A DNA stretch of 64,000 bases from Microcoleus sp. FACHB-1515 (GTDB taxonomy: Bacteria > Cyanobacteriota > Cyanobacteriia > Elainellales > Elainellaceae), in contig NZ_JACJPO010000037.1 of assembly GCF_014696105.1 (NCBI RefSeq), positions 1 to 64,000 of the forward strand. Direction: 5' to 3'. The notes under the pieces are model-generated. The model saw nothing but the letters and a program-made list of their open reading frames with translations. It made no database searches and was not told where the DNA came from. The position numbers were made by a program, and so were the translations under genes. This document shows, in pieces, positions 8,526 to 16,069 of this stretch (position 1 is the stretch's first letter; every line of letters begins with the position of its first letter).

Positions 8526-10169
8526 TCAATCTAGTTCTCGATTGCTTTGACCTAACTGCGTAGCCAAGCTGTCAAGAACAGCATCACAGCGCTCAACTAA
8601 ATCATGCTGTCCCATTTCTTCAAACAGCTTTTGAGCAGAGCGAAAAGCCGCGATCGATTCTTGAATTTGATTTTGTTCCTTAAACACTTTTCCTAAAATA
8701 AACCACAGCTTTGCCTGTCCAGGTTTGTCACCAATTTGCTGCCGAATGCTGAGCGCCTGATAGAAATAGTCGATCGCCGTTGAATGCTGCTCTAAGGTGA
8801 GATGAATGCTTCCCAAATTATTCAAAGCCTTGCTTTCAGCCTCAAAATCTTGCATCTTTGCAGCCAGGTTTCGCGCTGCAAGGTACTGATCGATCGACTG
8901 CGGCCAATTTTGCTGTTTCAAGTACAAATAGCCCAGCTTGTCATGCAAATCCGTGAGCGATGCCGAATCGTTCAAATCTTTGGCGATCGACAAAGCACTT
9001 TTGTAAGATTCGATCGCAAACAGATAGTAGTTCTGTAGTGCGTAGATGTTGCCCAAGTGGGTGAAAGCGATTTTCTCATGAACGCGATCGCCCAGTTCTT
9101 GCGTGATTTGAAGCTGCTGCTGAGCCGATTCTGTGGCTTGCGGAAAGTTTTTGAGCGAAGCATAAGCGGTTGTGATGTTGCCGAGCGCGTGTGCTGCACC
9201 CATTCGATCGCCAATCTCCTGAGCGATCGCAAAGTCTTTCAAATAAAATTCTAGAGCTTGAGAGAAGTTGTTTTGAGCCTGATAAATGTTGCCCAAATTT
9301 CCATAAGCGCGACCTTCCCCAGCGCGATCGCCAATGCTTTGTGCTGTTTCTAACCAAAACTGATAGGCACGAAAAGCTTCGTCAATTTTGCCTTGAGCAT
9401 AGTAAACGTTGCCCAAATTGCTTTGAATTTTCGCCTCTAAAATCGGGTCATTGTATTCCTGAACCAATTCAAGCTGAAGCTGATAGCACTCGATCGCCTT
9501 GGAATGCTCTCCTTGCCGATAGTAGCTAGAAGCTAACCCGCCGATCGCACGACTTAACATTTCAGGCTTGCCAAGCGACTTCGCAATATCGAGCTGCTGC
9601 GTGTAAAGATCAAGGGCTTGGTCAAACTCGCCCAGACAGTGATAGGTGATGCCCAGGTTGCCCAACGCCCTCGCTTCGATCGCCCGTAAATTAAGCTGAA
9701 GTGCGATCGATCGCTGCTGTTGATGATAGCTGAGAGCCGCTGGATACTGCCCTAAACTGTTGCAGGCAATCCCCAACCCATTCAGGATTTGAGCATCCCA
9801 CTGTTGATCCAGCTTGCCCAGTAGTTTTGGGTAAAGCTCAACAAGCTGTGTGTAATATCCCCAGGTCTGTAGCTGATCGTCCAGTTCCTCACCTGTTGGC
9901 GTATTGAGTTGAATTCGTAATAGCCTGCTGGCCTGCTCCCAAGCTTCAAGCTCACAGAGATTTTGAAAACTTTCGATCAGTCCCCGCACTTGTTCAAGAT
10001 TTGAACTGTCGGCATTGGGGTGATAGCGAGTTAGCCAATTTAGAATGGCTTGATAGAGGCTGCGCTGCCATCGAGACTGGATGAATCGGATCGATCGCGG
10101 CTCCAGTTGCAAAGCGGCCAAAACTGCTTCAGCCGGAGGAACGGCGGTGTTGATCTGAGTGGTATTCAT
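8526..10169 (-). CDS. Tetratricopeptide-repeat protein, 547 aa
   Basis: About ten TPR units of the cyanobacterial type fill residues about 130-530, with repeated motifs such as ALGNLGITYHCLGEFDQALD and KALNNLGSIHLTLEQHSTAI at about 40-aa spacing. Residues 1-125 are a different helical region. No enzyme domain is seen. The start overlaps the stop of the upstream ATPase gene by 4 nt, so the two are translationally coupled, in effect a split NB-ARC-TPR protein. TPRs usually bind protein partners; in STAND systems they form the sensor. Its place between the arrays and the adaptation genes suggests a defence role, but this is inference. Confidence 0.85.
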   Translation of the reverse strand: MNTTQINTAVPPAEAVLAALQLEPRSIRFIQSRWQRSLYQAILNWLTRYHPNADSSNLEQVRGLIESFQNLCELEAWEQASRLLRIQLNTPTGEELDDQLQTWGYYTQLVELYPKLLGKLDQQWDAQILNGLGIACNSLGQYPAALSYHQQQRSIALQLNLRAIEARALGNLGITYHCLGEFDQALDLYTQQLDIAKSLGKPEMLSRAIGGLASSYYRQGEHSKAIECYQLQLELVQEYNDPILEAKIQSNLGNVYYAQGKIDEAFRAYQFWLETAQSIGDRAGEGRAYGNLGNIYQAQNNFSQALEFYLKDFAIAQEIGDRMGAAHALGNITTAYASLKNFPQATESAQQQLQITQELGDRVHEKIAFTHLGNIYALQNYYLFAIESYKSALSIAKDLNDSASLTDLHDKLGYLYLKQQNWPQSIDQYLAARNLAAKMQDFEAESKALNNLGSIHLTLEQHSTAIDYFYQALSIRQQIGDKPGQAKLWFILGKVFKEQNQIQESIAAFRSAQKLFEEMGQHDLVERCDAVLDSLATQLGQSNRELD

Positions 10170-11590
10170 TCGAGCAGATCCAGCTTTTTCAGATGACTGA
10201 GTGAGACGCTGCGAATCAAATTGTGCTGCCTGAGCAAATACTGATCTTGCTCCACCACCGCCTCAACCAAAAAGCGGTCTTTCAGTCCGTCCAGCGCCGC
10301 CTGTTGAACCGCGATCGGACAGTCCCAGTAATCCAAATGACTCAGCCACCAGTCTTCGGGCACGGCACAGCGGTACACTGAAGCCTCGCAAAGCAGCAAG
10401 TAGGCATATTTTGCATCATGCCTAAGCCGTTCAAACGTTTGCTCCAGACGCTTTTGAACGTTTCGACGCAGGGCAGCGGTGAATCGATCGAGCCGCCATT
10501 TGTCGTCTGCGCCAATTCGTTCTCCCGCCTGCGCTGCTGCGATCGCCCGCTCAACTTCTTCAACTTCGCTGCCATACCGATTCCAGTAGGCCAAAACATT
10601 GCCATAAAAGGGACGACTGCCAATCTCTCCCACAATCACCCGCAGGGCAAGCGGATGCCCTTCATAGGCTCTCCCGATTCGCAGCAGATAGGAACTGCCC
10701 TCCACTGTGGGACTCGCATCCAATCCGGTCTGTTCAAACAGGGCGATCTGTTCTGCCTCAGAAAGCCCAGTTAGCGGCTGATTGAACCAAAAATTCTGAT
10801 AGCGTGTGCCAAACTCCAGCAGTTGAACGGGGAGTTCTTGAGAAGTCACGATGATTCGGCTCTGGCACTGATCAGAGGCCAGCACTTGCTGAAAGAACAG
10901 CAGAAACCCTTCATCTTTGAACTGGCTCCAGCCTTCCTGCTCGTCGCCTTGCAAAACTTCTTCTAGCGAATCGATCGCCAGCAAACAGCGATTGTTTTGC
11001 AAATAGTGGACAAGCCGAGCGGTAAGTTGCCGAACATCCTGGCGATCGTCTGGTGTAACGATCTGCCCACATTTTTCGAGCAGACGAGCCGCCACGCTAC
11101 CAAAATCGATCGCCTGTTCCTGATTGTCAAAATTCTCCCGCAGCAGCGATCGATCCTGAAACTCAATCATCAAACGCTCGGCCAGTGCTGTTTTGCCAAT
11201 TCCAGCCATCCCTGTGAGAAAGAGAAGGCGGCAGCTTTTTTGCAGCCGATCCGACAGACCAGAAATTAGAGTCGATCGACCGACCCAAGCTCGATCGTAG
11301 GCGAAGAACTCGATCGGATCGGTGGCGGTACTCGCTAAGGGCAGTGAGGGGTCAACTAAATTTTGAACTGATTTCGGCTGAATAATTTGCTTTTTGTCGA
11401 GCGCTAACGCTTCACAGATTGCTTCAAACTTGGCGATCGAAACATTGACTCCCCGACAAAAATTGCTGACGGTGCAGAGGGCAATTTCTAAATGAGCCGC
11501 CAGATCTCCCTGCGTCAAAAATCCGTTGCGCTCAAGGGCGGTCGCCACGTCGATTCGGTAGTCAGGATGAACGTGAATCGATCGGGGCAT
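10166..11590 (-). CDS. STAND/NB-ARC-type ATPase with N-terminal HTH, 474 aa
   Basis: Residues about 10-70 form a helix-turn-helix domain (LTQGDLAAHLEIALCTVSNF) of the kind that starts many cyanobacterial NB-ARC proteins. A Walker A motif GMAGIGKT lies at 127-134 and a Walker B-like LLAIDSLEE at about 203-211, followed by a winged-helix region typical of STAND ATPases. There are no C-terminal repeats; these are supplied by the downstream TPR gene, which overlaps by 4 nt. The protein may be an ATP-driven switch, acting either as a transcription regulator or as a defence sensor. It is divergent from RT-cas1, with 178 bp between the start codons. Confidence 0.8.
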   Translation of the reverse strand: MPRSIHVHPDYRIDVATALERNGFLTQGDLAAHLEIALCTVSNFCRGVNVSIAKFEAICEALALDKKQIIQPKSVQNLVDPSLPLASTATDPIEFFAYDRAWVGRSTLISGLSDRLQKSCRLLFLTGMAGIGKTALAERLMIEFQDRSLLRENFDNQEQAIDFGSVAARLLEKCGQIVTPDDRQDVRQLTARLVHYLQNNRCLLAIDSLEEVLQGDEQEGWSQFKDEGFLLFFQQVLASDQCQSRIIVTSQELPVQLLEFGTRYQNFWFNQPLTGLSEAEQIALFEQTGLDASPTVEGSSYLLRIGRAYEGHPLALRVIVGEIGSRPFYGNVLAYWNRYGSEVEEVERAIAAAQAGERIGADDKWRLDRFTAALRRNVQKRLEQTFERLRHDAKYAYLLLCEASVYRCAVPEDWWLSHLDYWDCPIAVQQAALDGLKDRFLVEAVVEQDQYLLRQHNLIRSVSLSHLKKLDLLE

Positions 11591-11768
11591 GGTGACGCTT
11601 AACCTCGCTATCTCAGATTTTATAGTGATTTTTTACCTGAAGGCAGACGTGAACTCAGGCACGAACTCAGGTCGCGATCGACCCACACAGGTATGAGCGC
11701 AGAAACCCGATTGAGAGGATGAATTCACAGCAAGACAGCACTGATTCTTTCTCAAACGGAGCGAAGGC

Positions 11769-13763
11769 ATGATTCACACTGAACATCTGAATGCAGCTTG
11801 GACTCTGGTGCAGCGAGGTAGCCGTGCGGCTGGCGTGGACGGCATCACCCTTGATCTATTTTCGGGTGTTGCCCCAGAACAAATCCAGCTCCTGCATCGC
11901 CAGCTTCAGCGCGAACACTATGCGGCCAGTCCTGCCAAAGGATTTTATCTGCCGAAGAAAAGTGGCGGTCAGCGGCTGATTGGCATTGGCACAGTGCGCG
12001 ATCGCATTGTGCAGCGCTACTTGCTGCAAGCGATTTATCCGGCACTGGAGGCAAGCTTTGCGGAATGCTGTCATGCCTATCGACCGGGATATTCGGTCTA
12101 CACCGCAGTTAGGCAGGTGATGGAGCGCTATCGGCATCAGCCAACCTGGACTGTGAAGGCGGATATTCGGCAGTTTTTTGATCATCTGGCTTGGCCGCTG
12201 CTGCTGACGCAGCTTGAACAGCTTCAGGTTGAACCTGTGCTGATGCGACTGGTTGAACAGCAGCTTAAATCTGGCGTGGTTCTCCAAGGACACTACTGCC
12301 GACTCAATCAGGGCGTGTTACAGGGCGGCATTTTGTCAGGGGCGCTGGCAAATCTCTACCTTTGCGAATTCGATCGCCGCTGCCTTGAGGCTGGCATTCA
12401 CCTCACGCGCTATGGAGATGACTGCGTGGCGGTGTGTGGCGGGTGGATAGAGGCTAATCGCGTTCTGGCGCTAATAGGCGATTGGCTGGAGGACTGCTTT
12501 TTGACGCTGAACGAGGAGAAGACGAAGATTCTGGCTCCCGATCAAGAATTCACGTTTTTGGGACATCAGTTTTGTGCGGGGCAAGTGCGTTCGGCTTTGC
12601 CGGCTCGCAGAGCGTCGCCCCAGCCCGCCCGCGCCAGCCCAGACAAAAAGCCAGCCAAGCCAATTCGCGTCAGCTATGGGCCGCCCAAAGCCTGCGGCAT
12701 TGTGAAATCCACCGATCGAAAACCCACGACACCCCCAGATACCTATTGGAGTGACCCGATGACGACTTTATATGTGACCGATCAAGGCGCGTATCTGCGC
12801 GTACAGCATCAGCAGTTTCAGGTGTTTCATCAGCAGGAATTGAAGTGCAGTGTGCCGATCAATCAGGTTAGCCATGTCGTGCTGTTTGGCTGCTGCAACG
12901 TTTCGCATGGGGCGGTGAGCTTGGCGCTGCGGCGACGAGTGCCAATTTTGTATTTGGCAAGCAACGGCAGATATTTTGGCAGGCTGGAAACTGAGGGACA
13001 GGCGCAAATCGAGTATTTGACGCAGCAGGTGCAGCGATCGCTCGATCCCGACTTTCGGTTCAACCAGGCGCAGAGCATTATTTTGGGAAAGCTGCACAAC
13101 AGCCGCGTCGTCTTGCAGCGACTGCATCGTAAACGTCCGACCGAGACGGCAAAGACGGCGATCGCAGGGCTGGCAGATTTGATGCAGAAGCTGCCCGAAG
13201 CAGAGTCGATCGAGTCGATGCTGGGCTATGAGGGGCAAGCGGCGCATCTGTATTTCCAGGCATTCGCCACGCTGCTCAAGGGCAAGTTTGAGTTTGAAAA
13301 ACGCACTCGTCGCCCGCCGACTGATCCGGTGAATAGCTTACTGAGTCTGGGCTATACGCTGCTGTCACAAAATATGCACTCGATGGTGGAAGCGGCGGGA
13401 CTGCACACGCACTTTGGCAATTTGCACCTGCCGCAGAAGAATCGCCCTTCGCTGGTGTGCGATCTAGTCGAGGAATTTCGGGCGTTCATGGTCGATTCGC
13501 TTGTGGCGTATTTGATCAATTCGGACATTTTCACGATCGAGGATTTCACGCCACCGGACGAGCGGGGCGGGGTCTATCTCTACCCGGATGCGCTGAAGAA
13601 GTTTCTCAAACACTGGGAGGAAAAGTTGCAGCAGTCGGTGACGCATCCGCATACGGGCTACAAGGTGAGCTATCGTCGCTGTTTGGAGCTTCAAGTGTGG
13701 GAGTATGTCGCCTGCTTGATGGGAGAGCGGGAAGTTTATCGCCCAATGAAGTGGGAGCGGTAG
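11769..13763 (+). CDS. cas1: Reverse transcriptase-Cas1 fusion, 664 aa
   Basis: Integrase of the adaptation module fused to a group II intron-like reverse transcriptase. RT domain, residues about 1-270: catalytic aspartates in KADIRQFFD (D132) and YGDD (D217, D218), with the preceding QGGILSG fingers/palm motif at 185-191. A basic, Pro-rich linker spans about 271-330. The Cas1 domain, about 331-664, keeps the metal ligands: E488 in GYEGQAA, H553 in NLHLPQ, and D565/E568 in CDLVEEF. No Cas6 domain is present at the N-terminus, unlike some relatives. By homology to characterised type III RT-Cas1 proteins it may capture spacers from RNA as well as DNA. It heads an operon; cas2 follows after 3 nt. 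Confidence 0.96.
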   Translation: MIHTEHLNAAWTLVQRGSRAAGVDGITLDLFSGVAPEQIQLLHRQLQREHYAASPAKGFYLPKKSGGQRLIGIGTVRDRIVQRYLLQAIYPALEASFAECCHAYRPGYSVYTAVRQVMERYRHQPTWTVKADIRQFFDHLAWPLLLTQLEQLQVEPVLMRLVEQQLKSGVVLQGHYCRLNQGVLQGGILSGALANLYLCEFDRRCLEAGIHLTRYGDDCVAVCGGWIEANRVLALIGDWLEDCFLTLNEEKTKILAPDQEFTFLGHQFCAGQVRSALPARRASPQPARASPDKKPAKPIRVSYGPPKACGIVKSTDRKPTTPPDTYWSDPMTTLYVTDQGAYLRVQHQQFQVFHQQELKCSVPINQVSHVVLFGCCNVSHGAVSLALRRRVPILYLASNGRYFGRLETEGQAQIEYLTQQVQRSLDPDFRFNQAQSIILGKLHNSRVVLQRLHRKRPTETAKTAIAGLADLMQKLPEAESIESMLGYEGQAAHLYFQAFATLLKGKFEFEKRTRRPPTDPVNSLLSLGYTLLSQNMHSMVEAAGLHTHFGNLHLPQKNRPSLVCDLVEEFRAFMVDSLVAYLINSDIFTIEDFTPPDERGGVYLYPDALKKFLKHWEEKLQQSVTHPHTGYKVSYRRCLELQVWEYVACLMGEREVYRPMKWER

Positions 13764-13766
13764 CGG

Positions 13767-14051
13767 ATGTCTGCGTTTTATTTGGTTTGCTATGACGTGG
13801 TGGGCGATCGCCGTCGCAACAAGATCGCTCACCTGCTGGAAGGGTATGGAATGCGGGTGCAGCAGTCGGTGTTTGAGTGCGTGTTGACGACCGATCAGCT
13901 TGAGTTTGTCCAAAAGCGGCTGCTGAAAATCCTCAAGTCGCAGGAAGACCAAGTGAGGTTCTATCCGCTGTCGGCGCACTGTCGGCGCAAGGTGATGATT
14001 TTGGGAACGCAACCAGAACGGCAGGTAGATGATGCCGCGTTTATTGTTTGA
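13767..14051 (+). CDS. cas2: Cas2, 94 aa
   Basis: Small ferredoxin-like protein that forms the central dimer of the Cas1-Cas2 integration complex. The first strand FYLVCYDVVGDRRRNK carries the conserved Asp (D10), followed by HLLEGYGMRVQQSVFEC, typical of Cas2. Length is normal. It begins 3 nt after the RT-Cas1 stop, so the two are cotranslated or coupled. Confidence 0.95.
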   Translation: MSAFYLVCYDVVGDRRRNKIAHLLEGYGMRVQQSVFECVLTTDQLEFVQKRLLKILKSQEDQVRFYPLSAHCRRKVMILGTQPERQVDDAAFIV

Positions 14052-14069
14052 CCATTGGGAGACAAAGTG

Positions 14070-14474
14070 ATGAATCGAGGATTTATTGAGCAGCATCGAG
14101 AGTTGCAGGTGTATCAGGTAGCGTTTGCCAGCGCGATGCAAATTTTCCAAAGTTCGCAAGCGTTTCCCGAAGAAGAATGGGAACTGCTGCGCCGCCAAAT
14201 GGTGCGATCGTCTCGCTCAGTCTGTGCTTCGATCGCGGAGGCATGGCAAAAGCGGCGATTCAGAAAAGCGTTTGTCGCCAAGCTGAACGAGGCGGAAGCC
14301 GAAGCAGCAGAAACGCAAACCTGGATTGAATTTGCCGTCCGGTGTGGCTACCTGGATCGAGAAGAGGGACAGGAATTGTTTCAGCGCTATGTCGAGATTT
14401 TGGCGGCGTTGGCGCGATTGATTGAACAGGCAGATGCCTGGGTAATCGGCAGAACAAAACAAGATGAAGCGTGA
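14070..14474 (+). CDS. Four-helix-bundle protein (S23/Avd-like), 134 aa
   Basis: Predicted all-helical protein of the family containing the 23S rRNA intervening-sequence protein and the Avd accessory proteins of diversity-generating retroelements. Supporting signs are the start HRELQVYQVAFASAMQIF, the central RRQMVRSSRSVCASIAEAW with the family's R-S-S-SV--NIAE-like motif, and a length near 120-135 aa. The ATG at 14070 was chosen because GGGAG lies 8 nt upstream. It follows cas2 by 18 nt and overlaps nothing. Avd proteins bind an RT and RNA, so a partner role for the RT-Cas1 RT domain is a tempting but unproven idea. Confidence 0.85.
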   Translation: MNRGFIEQHRELQVYQVAFASAMQIFQSSQAFPEEEWELLRRQMVRSSRSVCASIAEAWQKRRFRKAFVAKLNEAEAEAAETQTWIEFAVRCGYLDREEGQELFQRYVEILAALARLIEQADAWVIGRTKQDEA

Positions 14475-14508
14475 TCGGCGGCGCGATCGAAATCGGGAGG
14501 AACAAGAG

Positions 14509-15012
14509 ATGGGGCGCAGTCGAAAGCACCGCAAGCGATTTACCTGCGGACATCGAGGATTTGGTCAGTGGTGTCATCTTTGCGCGTCGAACAGTTGCGC
14601 GTCGATCGATCGTGCAGCAATCGGCTGTGCGTCGATCGAGTCTCGTCTTGCTGAGGCGATCGCTGCTAAGTCAGTTCGCTCATTTCCAATTGTGCGATCG
14701 CCCAGTCAAACCAAAGCCACAGCAGAAAAACAAGCCTGGAAGCTGAGTTTTGCGACTGACTCGATCGATCTACGGCGCTTGCCCCGATTGATCGTCCTGA
14801 AAGCCAGAGGAATTTTGGCGGCTCTGGATGAAGGCGGAGGATACTGGCAACTGCGAGGGCGACGGCTGCGGGGCGATCGCACCATTGTCAGGATTCCTGT
14901 GTCCTACCGCTATCGCCTGCTGTGCCGAATGGAGGGCGATCGCCTGCTGCCGCTGAAGGTGCTGTCGCATGAGGACTACAATCCGTTAGTCCGGCGGAAG
15001 AACCGCGTTTGA
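14509..15012 (+). CDS. Zinc-finger protein with RelE-like C-terminus, 167 aa
   Basis: The N-terminus reads GRSRKHRKRFTCGHRGFGQW then CHLC, a C-x-H-x7-C-x2-C zinc-binding motif of a cyanobacterial DUF (DUF7682-like). After a linker, residues about 100-160 contain RRLPRLIVLKARGILAAL and the strand pair TIVRIPVSYRYRLLCR, then LKVLSHEDYN, which resembles RelE/ParE-type barrels (cytotoxic RNase/gyrase-inhibitor fold). The ATG at 14509 follows a GGGAGG site; an upstream in-frame ATG at 14464 overlaps the previous gene. Possibly an RNA-binding accessory of the adaptation module, or a chromosomally domesticated toxin fold. Confidence 0.65.
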   Translation: MGRSRKHRKRFTCGHRGFGQWCHLCASNSCASIDRAAIGCASIESRLAEAIAAKSVRSFPIVRSPSQTKATAEKQAWKLSFATDSIDLRRLPRLIVLKARGILAALDEGGGYWQLRGRRLRGDRTIVRIPVSYRYRLLCRMEGDRLLPLKVLSHEDYNPLVRRKNRV

Positions 15013-15055
15013 ATCAAAGGCTAAAATGGGAAAGTCAACAGAGGAGCCGACTGCA

Positions 15056-15322
15056 ATGGATGTATCACTCACCCCGAATCTGGAGCAGTTCATTCAAGCT
15101 CAAGTTGAAAGCGGCAGGTTTTCTTCTGCGCTGGAGGTGATCGAGGCGGGGCTTCGCTTGCTGGATGAGCGCGATCGCCTGTATCAGGGGCGCTTTGAGG
15201 AACTGCGTCAAGCGGTTTTGATTGGAGTCGAACAGTTAGATCGGGGAGAACAATTTGAGGGGAGAGCCGCAATTGCTCAGTTGCGGGAGAGAAATCAGAC
15301 GCGCAAAGCAGTTCAATCCTAG
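15056..15322 (+). CDS. parD: ParD-type antitoxin, 88 aa
   Basis: N-terminal ribbon-helix-helix segment SLTPNLEQFIQAQVESGRFS then ALEVIEAGLRLLDERD, typical of ParD/CopG-type type II antitoxins that bind their own promoter. The ATG at 15056 is preceded by GAGGAG at 15041-15046. The stop codon directly abuts the start of the toxin gene. The pair presumably stabilises the plasmid or the CRISPR island. Confidence 0.88.
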   Translation: MDVSLTPNLEQFIQAQVESGRFSSALEVIEAGLRLLDERDRLYQGRFEELRQAVLIGVEQLDRGEQFEGRAAIAQLRERNQTRKAVQS

Positions 15323-15628
15323 ATGGCGGATTATTTTCTATCTGCTCAAGCCTTGACTGACCTGACGGCAATCAACGACTATCTTTTCGATCGCAATCCA
15401 ACCGCCGCAGACGCTTTTCTCGACGAGATCACTCAGCGATTTGAACGACTGGCGCAATTTCCAAAAATGGGTCGGAGCCGAGATGAGTTATCCTTTGGTC
15501 TTCGGAGTTTGCCGTTTCAGGTCTATTTGATCCTTTATCGGGAAAGTGAGGGTGGAGTCGAAATTGCCCGAATCGTCAGCGGCTATCGTGATTTGGAGGC
15601 ATTGTTCTCTGAGGAGTCGCAGGATTAA
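15323..15628 (+). CDS. parE: ParE/RelE-superfamily toxin, 101 aa
   Basis: The sequence starts FLSAQALTDLTAINDYLFDR, continues with FERLAQFPKMGRSRDEL, and ends with LILYRESEGGVEIARIVSGYRDLE. This is the standard ParE fold pattern: helical hairpin, P-x-x-G-R-x-R-x-E, then Y-R and RI-x-x-x-R-D. ParE toxins inhibit DNA gyrase. The ATG starts immediately after the antitoxin stop. It ends the cas adaptation operon about 150 bp before leader 2. Confidence 0.9.
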   Translation: MADYFLSAQALTDLTAINDYLFDRNPTAADAFLDEITQRFERLAQFPKMGRSRDELSFGLRSLPFQVYLILYRESEGGVEIARIVSGYRDLEALFSEESQD

Positions 15629-15783
15629 GCCAACGTGAAAGCGATCGCAACGCACTCACTTCCACCCGGTCAGCATTTGGACGATCGAACCATCGACTTT
15701 TTCTAAAAGCCGATCGCTTCTCACAAAACTTTCACACACCCAAACTTGGAGCAGTCGATCGATCGGCTGCTTTTTGCTGTGTG

Positions 15784-16069
15784 GGGCGATCGGCTCTCTG
15801 GGTTATCATGCGTTAGCGGTGAATGGCCTTTGGAATGTGGTTGAACTGAGGCAAAAAACGGCGTTTGGCGGGTGTTTCAAGGGGGTGATCGAGATGGCTG
15901 AAAGACTGATTCTGTCGTTGACCCCCTTGAATGCCTTGCTGGGAGCGGGTTTCAGCCATTTTTCCAGAGGTCTTATTGCGAAAATTTATCAATTGTGGCG
16001 GGCAGTGGTTGACCCCCTTGAAAACATGGGTGTAGAATGCCCTCAGAGCAAGGCTTCTAGGAGCCAACC
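15784..16069 (+). promoter_or_regulatory. CRISPR array 2 leader with promoter
   Basis: Near-copy of leader 1. A TTGACC box (16009-16014), 18-bp spacer and TAGAAT (16033-16038) point into array 2. The common core runs from about 15873 to the first repeat; GGGTTATCATGCGT further upstream is also shared (7338-7351 and about 15800-15813). Spacer integration presumably occurs at its right end. The 150 bp between parE and the leader hold no other feature. Confidence 0.75.

Noticed and set aside
11769-14474. Diversity-generating retroelement (RT plus Avd-like protein)
   Set aside because: The RT is fused to Cas1 and next to cas2; no template/variable repeat pair or target gene was seen.
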